Source: Aliirhizobium wenxiniae (GTDB taxonomy: Bacteria > Pseudomonadota > Alphaproteobacteria > Rhizobiales > Rhizobiaceae). Taken from it: a stretch of DNA of 64,000 nt. Positions 44,394 to 54,008 of the stretch are shown in pieces. Made by a program: the position numbers and the translations under genes. Every line of letters starts with the position of its first letter. Positions within the stretch are counted from its first letter, which is position 1. The notes under the pieces are model-generated. The model ran no database searches. It was not told the DNA's origin and was given only the letters and a program-made list of their open reading frames with translations. The stretch is taken from assembly GCF_019511445.1 (NCBI RefSeq), contig NZ_JAEUAN010000016.1:100731-164730 (forward strand). The letters are read 5' to 3'.

Positions 44394-45092
44394 TCAGTTC
44401 TGGCTCCGGTCTTCCGTTCCGTCACGATCGAGATCCTCAGCCATCTGCAGCAGAAGCTTGACGAGATCGCCGGCTTTCTTTTCGTCCGTCGCCAGCTTGG
44501 CCGCAATCACTTCGCGCAGGTTGAGAAGCGCTGCATCGACGCTGCGCGGCAGGTCGGGGCCTTGTTCGCGGCGTTGATGATGCTCGCTGCGTTCCTGGCG
44601 CTGCTTGATGCGTTCCGCAAGCTCGGAAAGCCTGCCGAGGATGGTAGAGGCAAAGCTGCGGTTTTCTTCTAGATGCGCCCTGCCCTCTTCGGTGATGGCG
44701 TAACGCTTCTTGTTGCCATCCGCTTCCGAGACAACATAACCGGCTTCTTCAAGATAGGTCAGCGTCGGATAGATGACCCCGGGGCTCGGAGCGTAAAAGC
44801 CGTAGGTCATGTCCTCGATATGCTTGATGATCTCGTAGCCGTGGCGCGGTTCCTTTTCGATCAGCGCCAGAACCAGAAGGCGGAGATCGCCCTGCATCAG
44901 GAAACGGCCGATACGACCATCGCCTTCATCACCGAAACCATGGCCGCCGCCTCGCCCGCCACGGCCGGGACCACCAAAACCGCGGCCGAACGGCCCGCCG
45001 CGCGCGGCGAAGATTTCCTCAAAGCCCTTGTGACCTCCACGACCACCACGTTCGCCGCATCGATCACGGCCATCAAATCTGTGTCCAAACAT
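44394..45092 (-). CDS. PadR family transcriptional regulator with RGG-like N-terminus
   Basis: 232 residues from the ATG at 45092 (AAGGAG 7-12 bases upstream). Residues 1-60 are Gly/Arg/Phe-rich (GGRGGHKGF, GRGFGGPGRGGRGGG). The PadR winged helix follows (DLRLLVLALIEKEPRHGYEI, YAPSPGVIYPTLTYLEEAGY), then the C-terminal dimerisation helices with Gln/Arg/His-rich stretches. PadR regulators respond to phenolics, metals or lipophilic drugs; no target is evident besides itself. Two palindromes flank its promoter (45113-45172), implying autoregulation. The N-terminal Gly/Arg tract is an unusual addition. Confidence 0.9.
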   Translation of the reverse strand: MFGHRFDGRDRCGERGGRGGHKGFEEIFAARGGPFGRGFGGPGRGGRGGGHGFGDEGDGRIGRFLMQGDLRLLVLALIEKEPRHGYEIIKHIEDMTYGFYAPSPGVIYPTLTYLEEAGYVVSEADGNKKRYAITEEGRAHLEENRSFASTILGRLSELAERIKQRQERSEHHQRREQGPDLPRSVDAALLNLREVIAAKLATDEKKAGDLVKLLLQMAEDLDRDGTEDRSQN

Positions 45093-45112
45093 TTTTGTCT
45101 CCTTAGAGTGTC

Positions 45113-45172
45113 TTTCGATATATCTAAAGATAGTCGACACAGCGCCAAACGCAAGGTCTTAGATATATCTAA
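45113..45172 (-). promoter_or_regulatory. padR promoter with two ATATATCTAA operators
   Basis: Perfect palindrome TTAGATATATCTAA at 45159-45172 and a second site centred on GATATATC at 45117-45124. Between them, on the minus strand, lie TTGCGT and TATCTT with 16-base spacing, a plausible -35/-10 pair. The sites thus bracket the promoter of the PadR gene, the usual arrangement for autorepression. Confidence 0.7.
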
Positions 45173-45201
45173 ATCATATCGATTTGATTTCGCGGACGAA
45201 A

Positions 45202-45230
45202 AAACGCCGGGCACTATCGCACCCGACGTT
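45202..45230 (-). terminator. Terminator of ald
   Basis: On the minus strand AACGTCGGG pairs with CCCGGCGTT around a 10-base loop, followed by TTTT; 24 bases past the ald stop. Confidence 0.85.
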
Positions 45231-45253
45231 CAGACCAGCAGAATAATGGCAGA

Positions 45254-46372
45254 TCAGGCGACGTTCAGCAGGCTTTCCGCAGCAAAGGCCTCGTAACCGA
45301 GCGCTTCGGCAACGGCCCGGTTGGTCACCCTTCCCTTGTGGACGTTCAACCCGTTGCGCAGGTGCCGGTCCTCGGCAATGGCACGCAGGCCGCGATCGGC
45401 GAGAGCAAGACCATGCTGGAGCGTGGCGTTGTTGAGCGCATGGGCGGAGGTGATCGGCACGGCGCCCGGCATGTTGGCGACGCAATAATGCACGATACCG
45501 TCGACTTCATAGGTCGGATCGGAATGGGTCGTGGCATGGGAGGTCTCGAAGCAGCCGCCCTGATCGATCGCCACATCGACCATGACCGCCCCCTGCTTCA
45601 TGCCGGTCAGCATTTCGCGGGTGACGAGTTTCGGCGCTGCGGCACCGGGGATGAGGACGGCACCGATGACGAGATCGGCGGAGAAGGTTTCCTCTTCCAA
45701 AGCATCGATCGTCGAATAGCGGGTATGGACGCGACCGCCGAAAATATCATCGAGCTGGCGCAGGCGGGGCAGCGAGCGATCGAGGATCGTTACATCGGCA
45801 CCGAGACCGGCCGCCATGCGGGCCGCATGAAGGCCGACCACGCCGCCGCCGATGACCGTGACCTTGGCCGGCAAGACACCGGGCACGCCGCCGAGCAGAA
45901 TGCCGCGGCCGCCAGTGGCTTTCTGAAGCGCCGTCGCACCGGCCTGGATCGCAAGACGACCGGCAACTTCCGACATCGGCGCCAGAAGCGGAAGGCCGCC
46001 GCGCTCATCGGTTACCGTTTCATAGGCAATGCCGGTGACGCCGGAAGCGAGAAGTCCCTTGGTCTGTTCCGGATCGGGAGCGAGATGCAGATAGGTGTAA
46101 AGGATCTGGCCTTCGCGCAACTGCGCCCATTCGGCCGGCTGAGGTTCCTTTACCTTCACCACCATGTCGGATTTTTCGAAAACTTCCTTTGCCGAGGCGA
46201 CGATCTTTGCGCCGGCTGCCTGATAGGCGGCATCATCCGCACCGATACCGCTTCCGGCCTTGGTCTCGACGATCACGTCATGGCCATGCGCCACATATTC
46301 ACGCACGGCACCGGGAGTGAGGCCGACACGATATTCATGGTTCTTGATTTCCTTCGGGCACCCGACACGCAT
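45254..46372 (-). CDS. ald: Alanine dehydrogenase
   Basis: 372-residue NAD-dependent enzyme interconverting alanine with pyruvate and ammonia. Start MRVGCPKEIKNHEYRVGLTP is canonical. Rossmann motif GGGVVGLHAARMAAGLGA lies at about 173-190, and catalytic Lys/His are in the VKVKEP and YLHLAPDP blocks. It is divergent from an Lrp-type regulator gene that probably activates it, as with AldR elsewhere. In rhizobia the enzyme matters for alanine and nitrogen metabolism, including in bacteroids. Confidence 0.96.
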   Translation of the reverse strand: MRVGCPKEIKNHEYRVGLTPGAVREYVAHGHDVIVETKAGSGIGADDAAYQAAGAKIVASAKEVFEKSDMVVKVKEPQPAEWAQLREGQILYTYLHLAPDPEQTKGLLASGVTGIAYETVTDERGGLPLLAPMSEVAGRLAIQAGATALQKATGGRGILLGGVPGVLPAKVTVIGGGVVGLHAARMAAGLGADVTILDRSLPRLRQLDDIFGGRVHTRYSTIDALEEETFSADLVIGAVLIPGAAAPKLVTREMLTGMKQGAVMVDVAIDQGGCFETSHATTHSDPTYEVDGIVHYCVANMPGAVPITSAHALNNATLQHGLALADRGLRAIAEDRHLRNGLNVHKGRVTNRAVAEALGYEAFAAESLLNVA

Positions 46373-46392
46373 TCAGCATTCCTCTCTTTATA

Positions 46393-46406
46393 TTGGCTAG
46401 AGCCAG
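46393..46406. promoter_or_regulatory. Possible Lrp operator between ald and its regulator
   Basis: TTGGCTAGAGCCAG contains a perfect TGGCT/AGCCA dyad in the divergent ald-lrp gap, adjacent to a T-run. It is a candidate binding site for the neighbouring Lrp-type protein; the assignment rests on position and symmetry only. Confidence 0.4.
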
Positions 46407-46530
46407 TCTGTTTTTTTTACCGGGCGAGCACACCAGAAAAGCGGCGGAATGTCCTTGCGAAGAGCGATTGTCGAAGCGGCTGTTTTCGGGGATTATTGCG
46501 CAAAACAGCCAATTCTTGAAAGAAACCCCG

Positions 46531-46992
46531 ATGAACAGCTTTGATGCCATAGATCGTGCGATCATGCGGGTTCTGCAGGAGCATGGGCGAATCTCGAATG
46601 CAGATCTCGCCGAGCGCGTCGGCCTGTCAGCTTCTGCCTGTTCGAGGCGGCTCGACATTCTGGAGAAGAGCGGGACGATCAGCGGCTACCATGCGCGTCT
46701 TTCCAACGTCGCGCTCGACTACAAGATGATGGTGATCGTGCATATCTCGCTGTCGGGTCAGTTCGCCAAGACGCTGACGGAATTCGAGGCCGCGGTGAAA
46801 CTCTGTCCCAATGTGCTGGTCTGCTACCTGATGTCAGGGGAATACGACTACATATTGCGGGTCGCGGCCAAGGATCTGGAGGATTACGAGCGCATCCACC
46901 GCGACTGGCTTTCGGCCCTTCCGCATGTGGTGAAGATCAATTCAAGCTTCGCGCTGCGCGAAATCATCGACAGGCCGAATGTCGGATTATGA
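46531..46992 (+). CDS. Lrp/AsnC family regulator, likely AldR-type
   Basis: 153 residues from the ATG at 46531 (MNSFDAIDRAIMRVLQEHGR). N-terminal helix-turn-helix (ISNADLAERVGLSASACSRR) and C-terminal RAM/ligand domain (VLVCYLMSGEYDYILRVAA). The longer frame upstream is discarded because it lacks family similarity. Divergence from ald makes it the probable alanine-responsive regulator of that gene. Its stop overlaps the convergent EamA gene by 6 bases. Confidence 0.93.
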   Translation: MNSFDAIDRAIMRVLQEHGRISNADLAERVGLSASACSRRLDILEKSGTISGYHARLSNVALDYKMMVIVHISLSGQFAKTLTEFEAAVKLCPNVLVCYLMSGEYDYILRVAAKDLEDYERIHRDWLSALPHVVKINSSFALREIIDRPNVGL

Positions 46993-47820
46993 AAGCCCGA
47001 TCAGAATGGCGCCGGCGGCAACCACTGTGCAGGCAAGGATGCGCCGCTGCGTCAGGCGTTCACCGAGGAACTTCCAGCCGATAAGGGCCGCGAAGACGAC
47101 ACTGGTTTCACGCAGAGCCGAGACCGGCCCTGCCGGGGCCAGCGAATAAGCGACCAGAACGGTGCCGTAAGAGAGAAGAGAAACCAGGCCGCCGCCGATC
47201 GCCTTCGACGTTTCCGGTGAACGGATGTCTATTCTCAGCGGGCCGCGCATGACCATGTAGGCTGCGGTCAGGAGAAGCCCCGGAAAAATGAAGACCCAGG
47301 CGATGTAGCCGGGACGTTCTACCGCCACCCGGATGCCGATTGCATCGAGAGTGGAATAGCCGGCAATCGCCACGCCCGTTGCAAGCGCAAACAGCATGGA
47401 TGCGCCGGACGCCCTCGCCTTGCCGAGTGCCAGCGTCATGATGCCGAGCACGATCAGGAGAACGCCGAGCATGGCGAGCGGCTGCAGCACCTCGCCCATC
47501 AGGAAGAAACTGCCGGCCGTGACCAGAAGCGGCGCACTGCCTCTGATGATCGGGTAGACCTGCCCCAGTTCGCCATGCCTGTAGGCTGCGACGAGCAGCA
47601 GGCCATAAGCGACCTGAAACAGCGATGAACCGACGATATAGGGCCAGGCATCGGCGACCGGCAGAGGAAAGATCAGCGCGACAGGAAGGGCGGCGACCGT
47701 GATGGAAAGGTTCATCACCGTCATCATCCAGAAGCGATCCGCGCCGGAACGCAGAAAAGCGTTCCAGCTGGCATGAAGGATTGCTGCGAGCAATGCCAGG
47801 AGAACGACCGATGTGCTCAT
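46987..47820 (-). CDS. EamA/DMT family transporter
   Basis: 277 residues from the ATG at 47820 (MSTSVVLLALLAAI). Ten hydrophobic spans in two EamA repeats (about 1-135 and 145-277), for example GLLLVAAYRHGELGQVYPII at the end of repeat one and the matching GPVSALRETSVVFAALIGW in repeat two. Drug/metabolite exporters of this type often export amino acids. Position next to ald/lrp is suggestive but not proof of alanine export. The start is uncertain: GGGAG abuts the ATG and in-frame starts exist further upstream. Confidence 0.87.
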   Translation of the reverse strand: MSTSVVLLALLAAILHASWNAFLRSGADRFWMMTVMNLSITVAALPVALIFPLPVADAWPYIVGSSLFQVAYGLLLVAAYRHGELGQVYPIIRGSAPLLVTAGSFFLMGEVLQPLAMLGVLLIVLGIMTLALGKARASGASMLFALATGVAIAGYSTLDAIGIRVAVERPGYIAWVFIFPGLLLTAAYMVMRGPLRIDIRSPETSKAIGGGLVSLLSYGTVLVAYSLAPAGPVSALRETSVVFAALIGWKFLGERLTQRRILACTVVAAGAILIGLS

Positions 47821-48039
47821 CTCCCAGGCTCGACGGTCATTTCGGCATCCGTGATATGTGCGGGCAAATGCGCGTTCCTCTCCAGAAGGAAACATCCCTC
47901 TCGCTTCATCCATTCGGCTCAGTCGCGGCAGGAAGTAAAGCAAGATTTAATCGATCCGATACAATTTTGAGACGCAAGATAAACGCGTATCAATTCATGC
48001 CAGCTAGGATCGGGACAAAAGAATAGGAGGCATCAGGAT

Positions 48040-48378
48040 ATGGCTGTCAACAACCTTAACATGAAGGTGCGCTCTGCTCCCCGGCGCAAGTCGCGTATCC
48101 CCGGAACGCTGAAATATTACGGGCAGTCGGTGAATGGCAGGATCGTCGACATTTCGGTCAGCGGCCTGGCACTCGATCTCAGTGCGCCGTTCGGCGCATC
48201 CGTCGGCAGCCCGGTGCGGATCGAAAGCGAAGAACTCGGTGTTCTGGAAGGCATCGTCAAATGGAGCCATAGCGGACGGCTCGGCATCCAGTTTCGCCCC
48301 AACACCAACGCATCGGCACAGGTCGCCGCCTATTTCCGTTTCTTCCACCAAGACGTCAATCCGGTTCTGAGGCGATAG
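48040..48378 (+). CDS. PilZ domain c-di-GMP receptor
   Basis: 112-residue single-domain protein. RRKSR at residues 15-19 supplies RxxxR, and DISVSG at 37-42 supplies (D/N)xSxxG, the two c-di-GMP-binding motifs. AGGAGG lies 10 bases before the ATG. As a stand-alone PilZ it must act on a partner, which is not visible nearby. Two c-di-GMP enzymes lie 6-10 kb downstream. Confidence 0.92.
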   Translation: MAVNNLNMKVRSAPRRKSRIPGTLKYYGQSVNGRIVDISVSGLALDLSAPFGASVGSPVRIESEELGVLEGIVKWSHSGRLGIQFRPNTNASAQVAAYFRFFHQDVNPVLRR

Positions 48379-48471
48379 AGCGCAGCGAGATAATACCCCT
48401 GTCATTTTGGTGATGCGGGTTCATGCGAATGAGCCTAGTGTGACGCCATTTCATGACCCAGGGGAGATTTC

Positions 48472-50460
<1,989 letters not shown>

Positions 50461-50470
50461 ACCCCACTTT

Positions 50471-50546
50471 CGTCATCCTCGGGCTTGTCCCGAGGATCTG
50501 CCATAAGAAGCCGTTGTAGATCCTCGGGACAAGCCCGAGGATGACG
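50471..50546. repeat. Perfect 29-bp inverted repeat (CGTCATCCTCGGGCTTG family)
   Basis: Arms of 29 bases (50471-50499 and 50518-50546) are exact reverse complements around an 18-base centre. Each arm contains its own CCTCGGG..CCCGAGG hairpin. This is a common dispersed repeat in Rhizobiales intergenic regions. It could also terminate cpdB. Confidence 0.88.
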
Positions 50547-50581
50547 GCCTCTCTGTCTCAACCATTCAGTATCGTGATTTC

Positions 50582-51418
50582 ATGCCTACTTTCTCTTTCC
50601 AGCAGGTCGATGTCTTCTCCAGTCAGCCAATGCGCGGCAATCCGCTTGCCGTTGTGATTGGTGCGGACGAACTGGACGACAAACAGATGCAGTCCTTCGC
50701 AAACTGGACCAATCTCAGCGAGACCACCTTTCTTCTGAAGCCGACGACAGCGGAGGCGCATTACCGGGTGCGGATTTTCACGCCGACACAGGAACTGCCT
50801 TTTGCCGGGCATCCGACACTCGGCAGCGCGCATGTCTGGCTGAGCCAGGCGGCGAATGAGCCCGAAGGCGAGATCGTGCAGGAATGCGGGGCCGGGCTAG
50901 TGCGCATCCGACGCGATGGCAAGCGGCTGGCTTTTGCCGCACCGCCGCTTCTGCGCAGCGGTCCCGTGGAGCCTGCGCTAATCGACAGGATCGCCAAAGG
51001 GCTCGGCATTCCTGCGACGATGATCGAGGACGCGAACTGGATCGAGAATGGGCCGGACTGGATCGGGGTGCGCCTGCCCTTGCGTTCGGATGTCCTGGCC
51101 ATCAAACCGGATTTTTCGGTTCTCGCAGGCATGCGCGTCGGACTGGTCGGCCGTTTCGATCCGTCGATCGATGGCGAAGACGCGCAGTTTGAAGTGCGCG
51201 CCTTCAGCAATCGTGGAACAGAGGACCCGGTAACCGGCAGCCTCAACGCCGGTCTGGCACAGTGGTTGATCGGCTCCGGGATTGCGCCGGAAAGCTATGT
51301 CGCGGCACAGGGCACCGTGCTTGGCCGCGCCGGGCGGGTGCATGTCGACAAGGTCGGCGACGACATCTGGATCGGCGGCGACGTCGCGACATGCATTTCC
51401 GGCACGCTGACGCTGTAA
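50582..51418 (+). CDS. PhzF family isomerase/epimerase
   Basis: 278 residues. PhzF-fold features: FQQVDVFSSQPMRGNPLAVV start, NLSETTFL with the conserved catalytic Glu, FTPTQELPFAGHPTLGSA, and the C-terminal repeat ending EDPVTGSLNAGLAQWLIG. No phenazine genes are nearby, so this is one of the many PhzF-like isomerases of unknown substrate. The ribosome site is weak. Confidence 0.93.
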   Translation: MPTFSFQQVDVFSSQPMRGNPLAVVIGADELDDKQMQSFANWTNLSETTFLLKPTTAEAHYRVRIFTPTQELPFAGHPTLGSAHVWLSQAANEPEGEIVQECGAGLVRIRRDGKRLAFAAPPLLRSGPVEPALIDRIAKGLGIPATMIEDANWIENGPDWIGVRLPLRSDVLAIKPDFSVLAGMRVGLVGRFDPSIDGEDAQFEVRAFSNRGTEDPVTGSLNAGLAQWLIGSGIAPESYVAAQGTVLGRAGRVHVDKVGDDIWIGGDVATCISGTLTL

Positions 51419-51423
51419 CGTCG

Positions 51424-52035
51424 TCAGGTAGGGCTGGCGGCTTCGACAGGGGTTGCCGCCGCCCGGTCCTGTCTGATCGTCGTTTTCACAGGTGACGTTG
51501 CTATCCTTCGCAGAAGAAGCCCAAGTTCCGGCGGCGGCCTCTTCTCGATGCGGCGATAATCGCTGCCGTCGCGATTTCTGCTAACGAGGCCGAGGTCGAA
51601 GAGATCCCGCCTCAGCAAGGCCGCGTCCTTGAAGAGATGCAGACCATCCAGAAAGGCACTGATCTCGCGTTCGGAAAACACCTTACCGCGCGGGATTTTC
51701 GACCAGAGATACCAGAGGCATAATTGCTGCTGCGAGCGCTTGCCGGGCCAGCGCGTGATGCGCCCTTCGCGGTCGAAGACGCGGAGCGTGTGCATGACGC
51801 GGCGTTCGTCCGGCTGAGGCTCGGGCTCTGCTGTGACATAGGTGATCTCGACCGGATCGACACTATCCGCCTGCGCACGAAAATGCTGGTAGTTTCGAAA
51901 ACCAGCGGCGCGGCTGAGGAGATTGAGCATCTCGACATGACTCGGCTTGTGGTCGAGTTTTTCGATCTGGTCCCGAAGGGATTTTGCGAAGGCCGACATA
52001 TCGGAAACGGCCATCGGGAAGATGGTTCTGGGCAT
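51424..52035 (-). CDS. DUF2087 domain protein
   Basis: 203 residues, AAGGA ribosome site before the ATG at 52035. An N-terminal helical segment (SLRDQIEKLDHKPSHVEMLN, LSRAAGFRNYQHFRAQ) resembles the 'glyoxalase-superfamily' helper found in proteobacteria. The C-terminal DUF2087 domain is clear (GRITRWPGKRSQQQLCLWYL, then FSEREISAFLDGLHLFKDAALLRRDL up to SDYRRIEK), a winged-helix-like fold with a basic face. Perhaps a transcription regulator; function unknown. It converges on phzF with a 5-base gap. Confidence 0.85.
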   Translation of the reverse strand: MPRTIFPMAVSDMSAFAKSLRDQIEKLDHKPSHVEMLNLLSRAAGFRNYQHFRAQADSVDPVEITYVTAEPEPQPDERRVMHTLRVFDREGRITRWPGKRSQQQLCLWYLWSKIPRGKVFSEREISAFLDGLHLFKDAALLRRDLFDLGLVSRNRDGSDYRRIEKRPPPELGLLLRRIATSPVKTTIRQDRAAATPVEAASPT

Positions 52036-52239
52036 GGCTTATCCTTTTAAGCGTGCCGGTCCGTCTGGGTATGTCGCTGGTCACCGTCTTGTCGACTTCG
52101 GCACAGGATAAGTGCTGATATCTGAAAATCGCAGGTTTAGCTTCCCGGTTAAGGGACGGCGACGCCTCGGTGAACTGCTGACCGTGGCAGACCTATACCA
52201 AGATCAGCCAGTCAGGGTCAACCGACCGCATGGATATGC

Positions 52240-53223
52240 TTATTCGGCCGCCTCGGGATAGGCAGACCCATTGTTGGGTTTGTCGATGTCGGCGCGGAGC
52301 GCGGTGGTGAAATGTTGCTTGTTCGGGCAGGTCGAGAGCCGGCGGGCGAAGCTATCGATCAACCACTGGCCGGCAGGGCCCGGCGGACTTGCCGTTCTGC
52401 GCAGCGCATAAAGCGGATATTCGCCCTGCTCGTAGGCTTCGATATCGAGCACGACAAGATTGCCGTCGCGAACGTCATCACGCACCAACGATGCCGGCAG
52501 GCCGCCCCAGCCGAGACCGCCCCTGACGAGGTGGTGCTTGGTGGCAATGTCGCTGACCCGCCAGATCTTGTAGGAGAGAACGTTGAAATCGCGTCCGGCC
52601 GTCATGCCCGAAGCGTCGGTGACGACGAGTTGCGTCTCCTCGCGGACATCGGCAAGCGTCAGCGGACGCCCGAGCTTTGCAAGCGGATGATCCGCGGCTG
52701 CGACCGGCAGCAGGAATGCGTGGCCGATCTTTTCGGCAATCAGGGAATCGTCCTGTTTCAACAAAGCCCCGCCGATGCCGATATCCGCCTTGCCGTTCGT
52801 GACGAGGTTCATCACCATGCCAAGTTCGCCGACATTGAGGTTGAGCGCGACGGTCGGGAATTCCGTCCTGAATTCCTTGAGTTCAGCCACCAGCGCATCG
52901 GCCGGAACCATGACGCTAATCGCCAGCGTGATCTCCGCCTCAAGCCCCTGCCTGATGCCTTTGGCGCGAGAGCGCATGACCTGCAGGTCGGCGACGATCC
53001 GGCGGGCATCGGCCAGCATCGCCCTGCCCGCCTCGGTGAGTTTTGGCTGACGTGCGCCGCTGCGCTCGAAAAGCGTGACTTCAAGCTGGGCCTCGAGATT
53101 GCCGATCGTGTAGCTAACGACCGATTGCGCCCGGTTGAGCGAGCGGGCCGCGGCCGAAAAGCTTCCCGTTTCCGCAACGGCGATGAAGACCTGCAACTGG
53201 TCGAGGGTCGGATTGGCATCCAT
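52240..53223 (-). CDS. LysR family transcriptional regulator
   Basis: 327 residues. N-terminal winged helix (LDQLQVFIAVAETGSFSAAA, LNRAQSVVSYTIGNLEAQL) and periplasmic-binding-like C-terminal domain (about 95-300). Divergent from azoR with a 153-base gap that contains a dyad at 53236-53264. It very probably regulates azoR, the usual LysR layout. The C-terminal tail beyond the domain is slightly long. Confidence 0.94.
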   Translation of the reverse strand: MDANPTLDQLQVFIAVAETGSFSAAARSLNRAQSVVSYTIGNLEAQLEVTLFERSGARQPKLTEAGRAMLADARRIVADLQVMRSRAKGIRQGLEAEITLAISVMVPADALVAELKEFRTEFPTVALNLNVGELGMVMNLVTNGKADIGIGGALLKQDDSLIAEKIGHAFLLPVAAADHPLAKLGRPLTLADVREETQLVVTDASGMTAGRDFNVLSYKIWRVSDIATKHHLVRGGLGWGGLPASLVRDDVRDGNLVVLDIEAYEQGEYPLYALRRTASPPGPAGQWLIDSFARRLSTCPNKQHFTTALRADIDKPNNGSAYPEAAE

Positions 53224-53235
53224 GAAAGCTATCCA

Positions 53236-53264
53236 GATATTCGATAGGAACCTTCGATATTATC
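53236..53264. promoter_or_regulatory. Dyad near the LysR start, candidate operator
   Basis: GATATTCGATAGG / CCTTCGATATTATC form an imperfect dyad with TTCGATA repeated on both sides, 12 bases from the LysR start codon in the lysR-azoR gap. Position and symmetry suggest a LysR binding site; a canonical T-N11-A box was not singled out. Confidence 0.4.
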
Positions 53265-53376
53265 CCTGTTTTGTCGATGGCGGTCCAGACCTATTTGTCA
53301 GTCACACGAGCCTCCAGTCTCGCCTCACATATCGAGGTCGACAAAGACCTCCAAGACAAATCAAGGAATTGGCACC

Positions 53377-53994
53377 ATGTCTTCCATTCTTCTCGTCACC
53401 TCCAGCCCGCGCGGCGACGAATCCCTTTCGACCAAGATCGCCAACGAATTCGTAGATAAGCTGAAGGCGAAGAACCCAGGCTCGACCGTCGTCAGCCACG
53501 ACCTCGGCCAGAACCCGATCGCCCATCTCGACACCGTGACGACCTCGGCCATTCGCAAGCCTGCCGATCAGCGCAATGCCGAAGAAGCCGCTGCCGCCGA
53601 GCTGTCGGACAAGCTCACCGCAGAACTGCTGGCCGCCGACACCGTCGTGCTGGCAACCGGCCTGATCAACTTCAACATCTATTCGCAGCTGAAGAGCTGG
53701 ATCGACAACGTTGCCCGCGCCGGCCTGACCTTCCGCTACACGGCAGAAGGCCCTGAAGGTCTTGCCACCAACAAGAAGGTTTATGTCGTCCTTTCGGCCG
53801 CCGGCATCTATTCCGAAGGCCCGGCCATGGCGATGAACCACGCCGTTCCTTACCTGAAGACCGTTCTCGGCTTCATGGGCATGACGGATGTCGAAGTCAT
53901 CTATGTCGAAGGCACCGCCTTCGGTCCGGAAGCTTTCGAGAAGGCAATCGCTTCGGCGCAGGAACGGACCCAGCAGCTGGCGCTCGCCGCCTGA
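53377..53994 (+). CDS. azoR: FMN-dependent NADH-azoreductase
   Basis: 205-residue flavodoxin-like quinone/azo reductase. FMN-phosphate loop SSPRGDESLSTKIANEF near the N-terminus, NFNIYSQLKSWIDNVARAG and VLSAAGIYSEGPA blocks are typical of AzoR. AAGGA precedes the ATG. It probably detoxifies quinones under control of the divergent LysR gene. Its terminator (54024-54057) lies inside the 3' end of the opposing cyclase gene. Confidence 0.94.
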   Translation: MSSILLVTSSPRGDESLSTKIANEFVDKLKAKNPGSTVVSHDLGQNPIAHLDTVTTSAIRKPADQRNAEEAAAAELSDKLTAELLAADTVVLATGLINFNIYSQLKSWIDNVARAGLTFRYTAEGPEGLATNKKVYVVLSAAGIYSEGPAMAMNHAVPYLKTVLGFMGMTDVEVIYVEGTAFGPEAFEKAIASAQERTQQLALAA

Positions 53995-54008
53995 TTTACT
54001 GACTAGGT

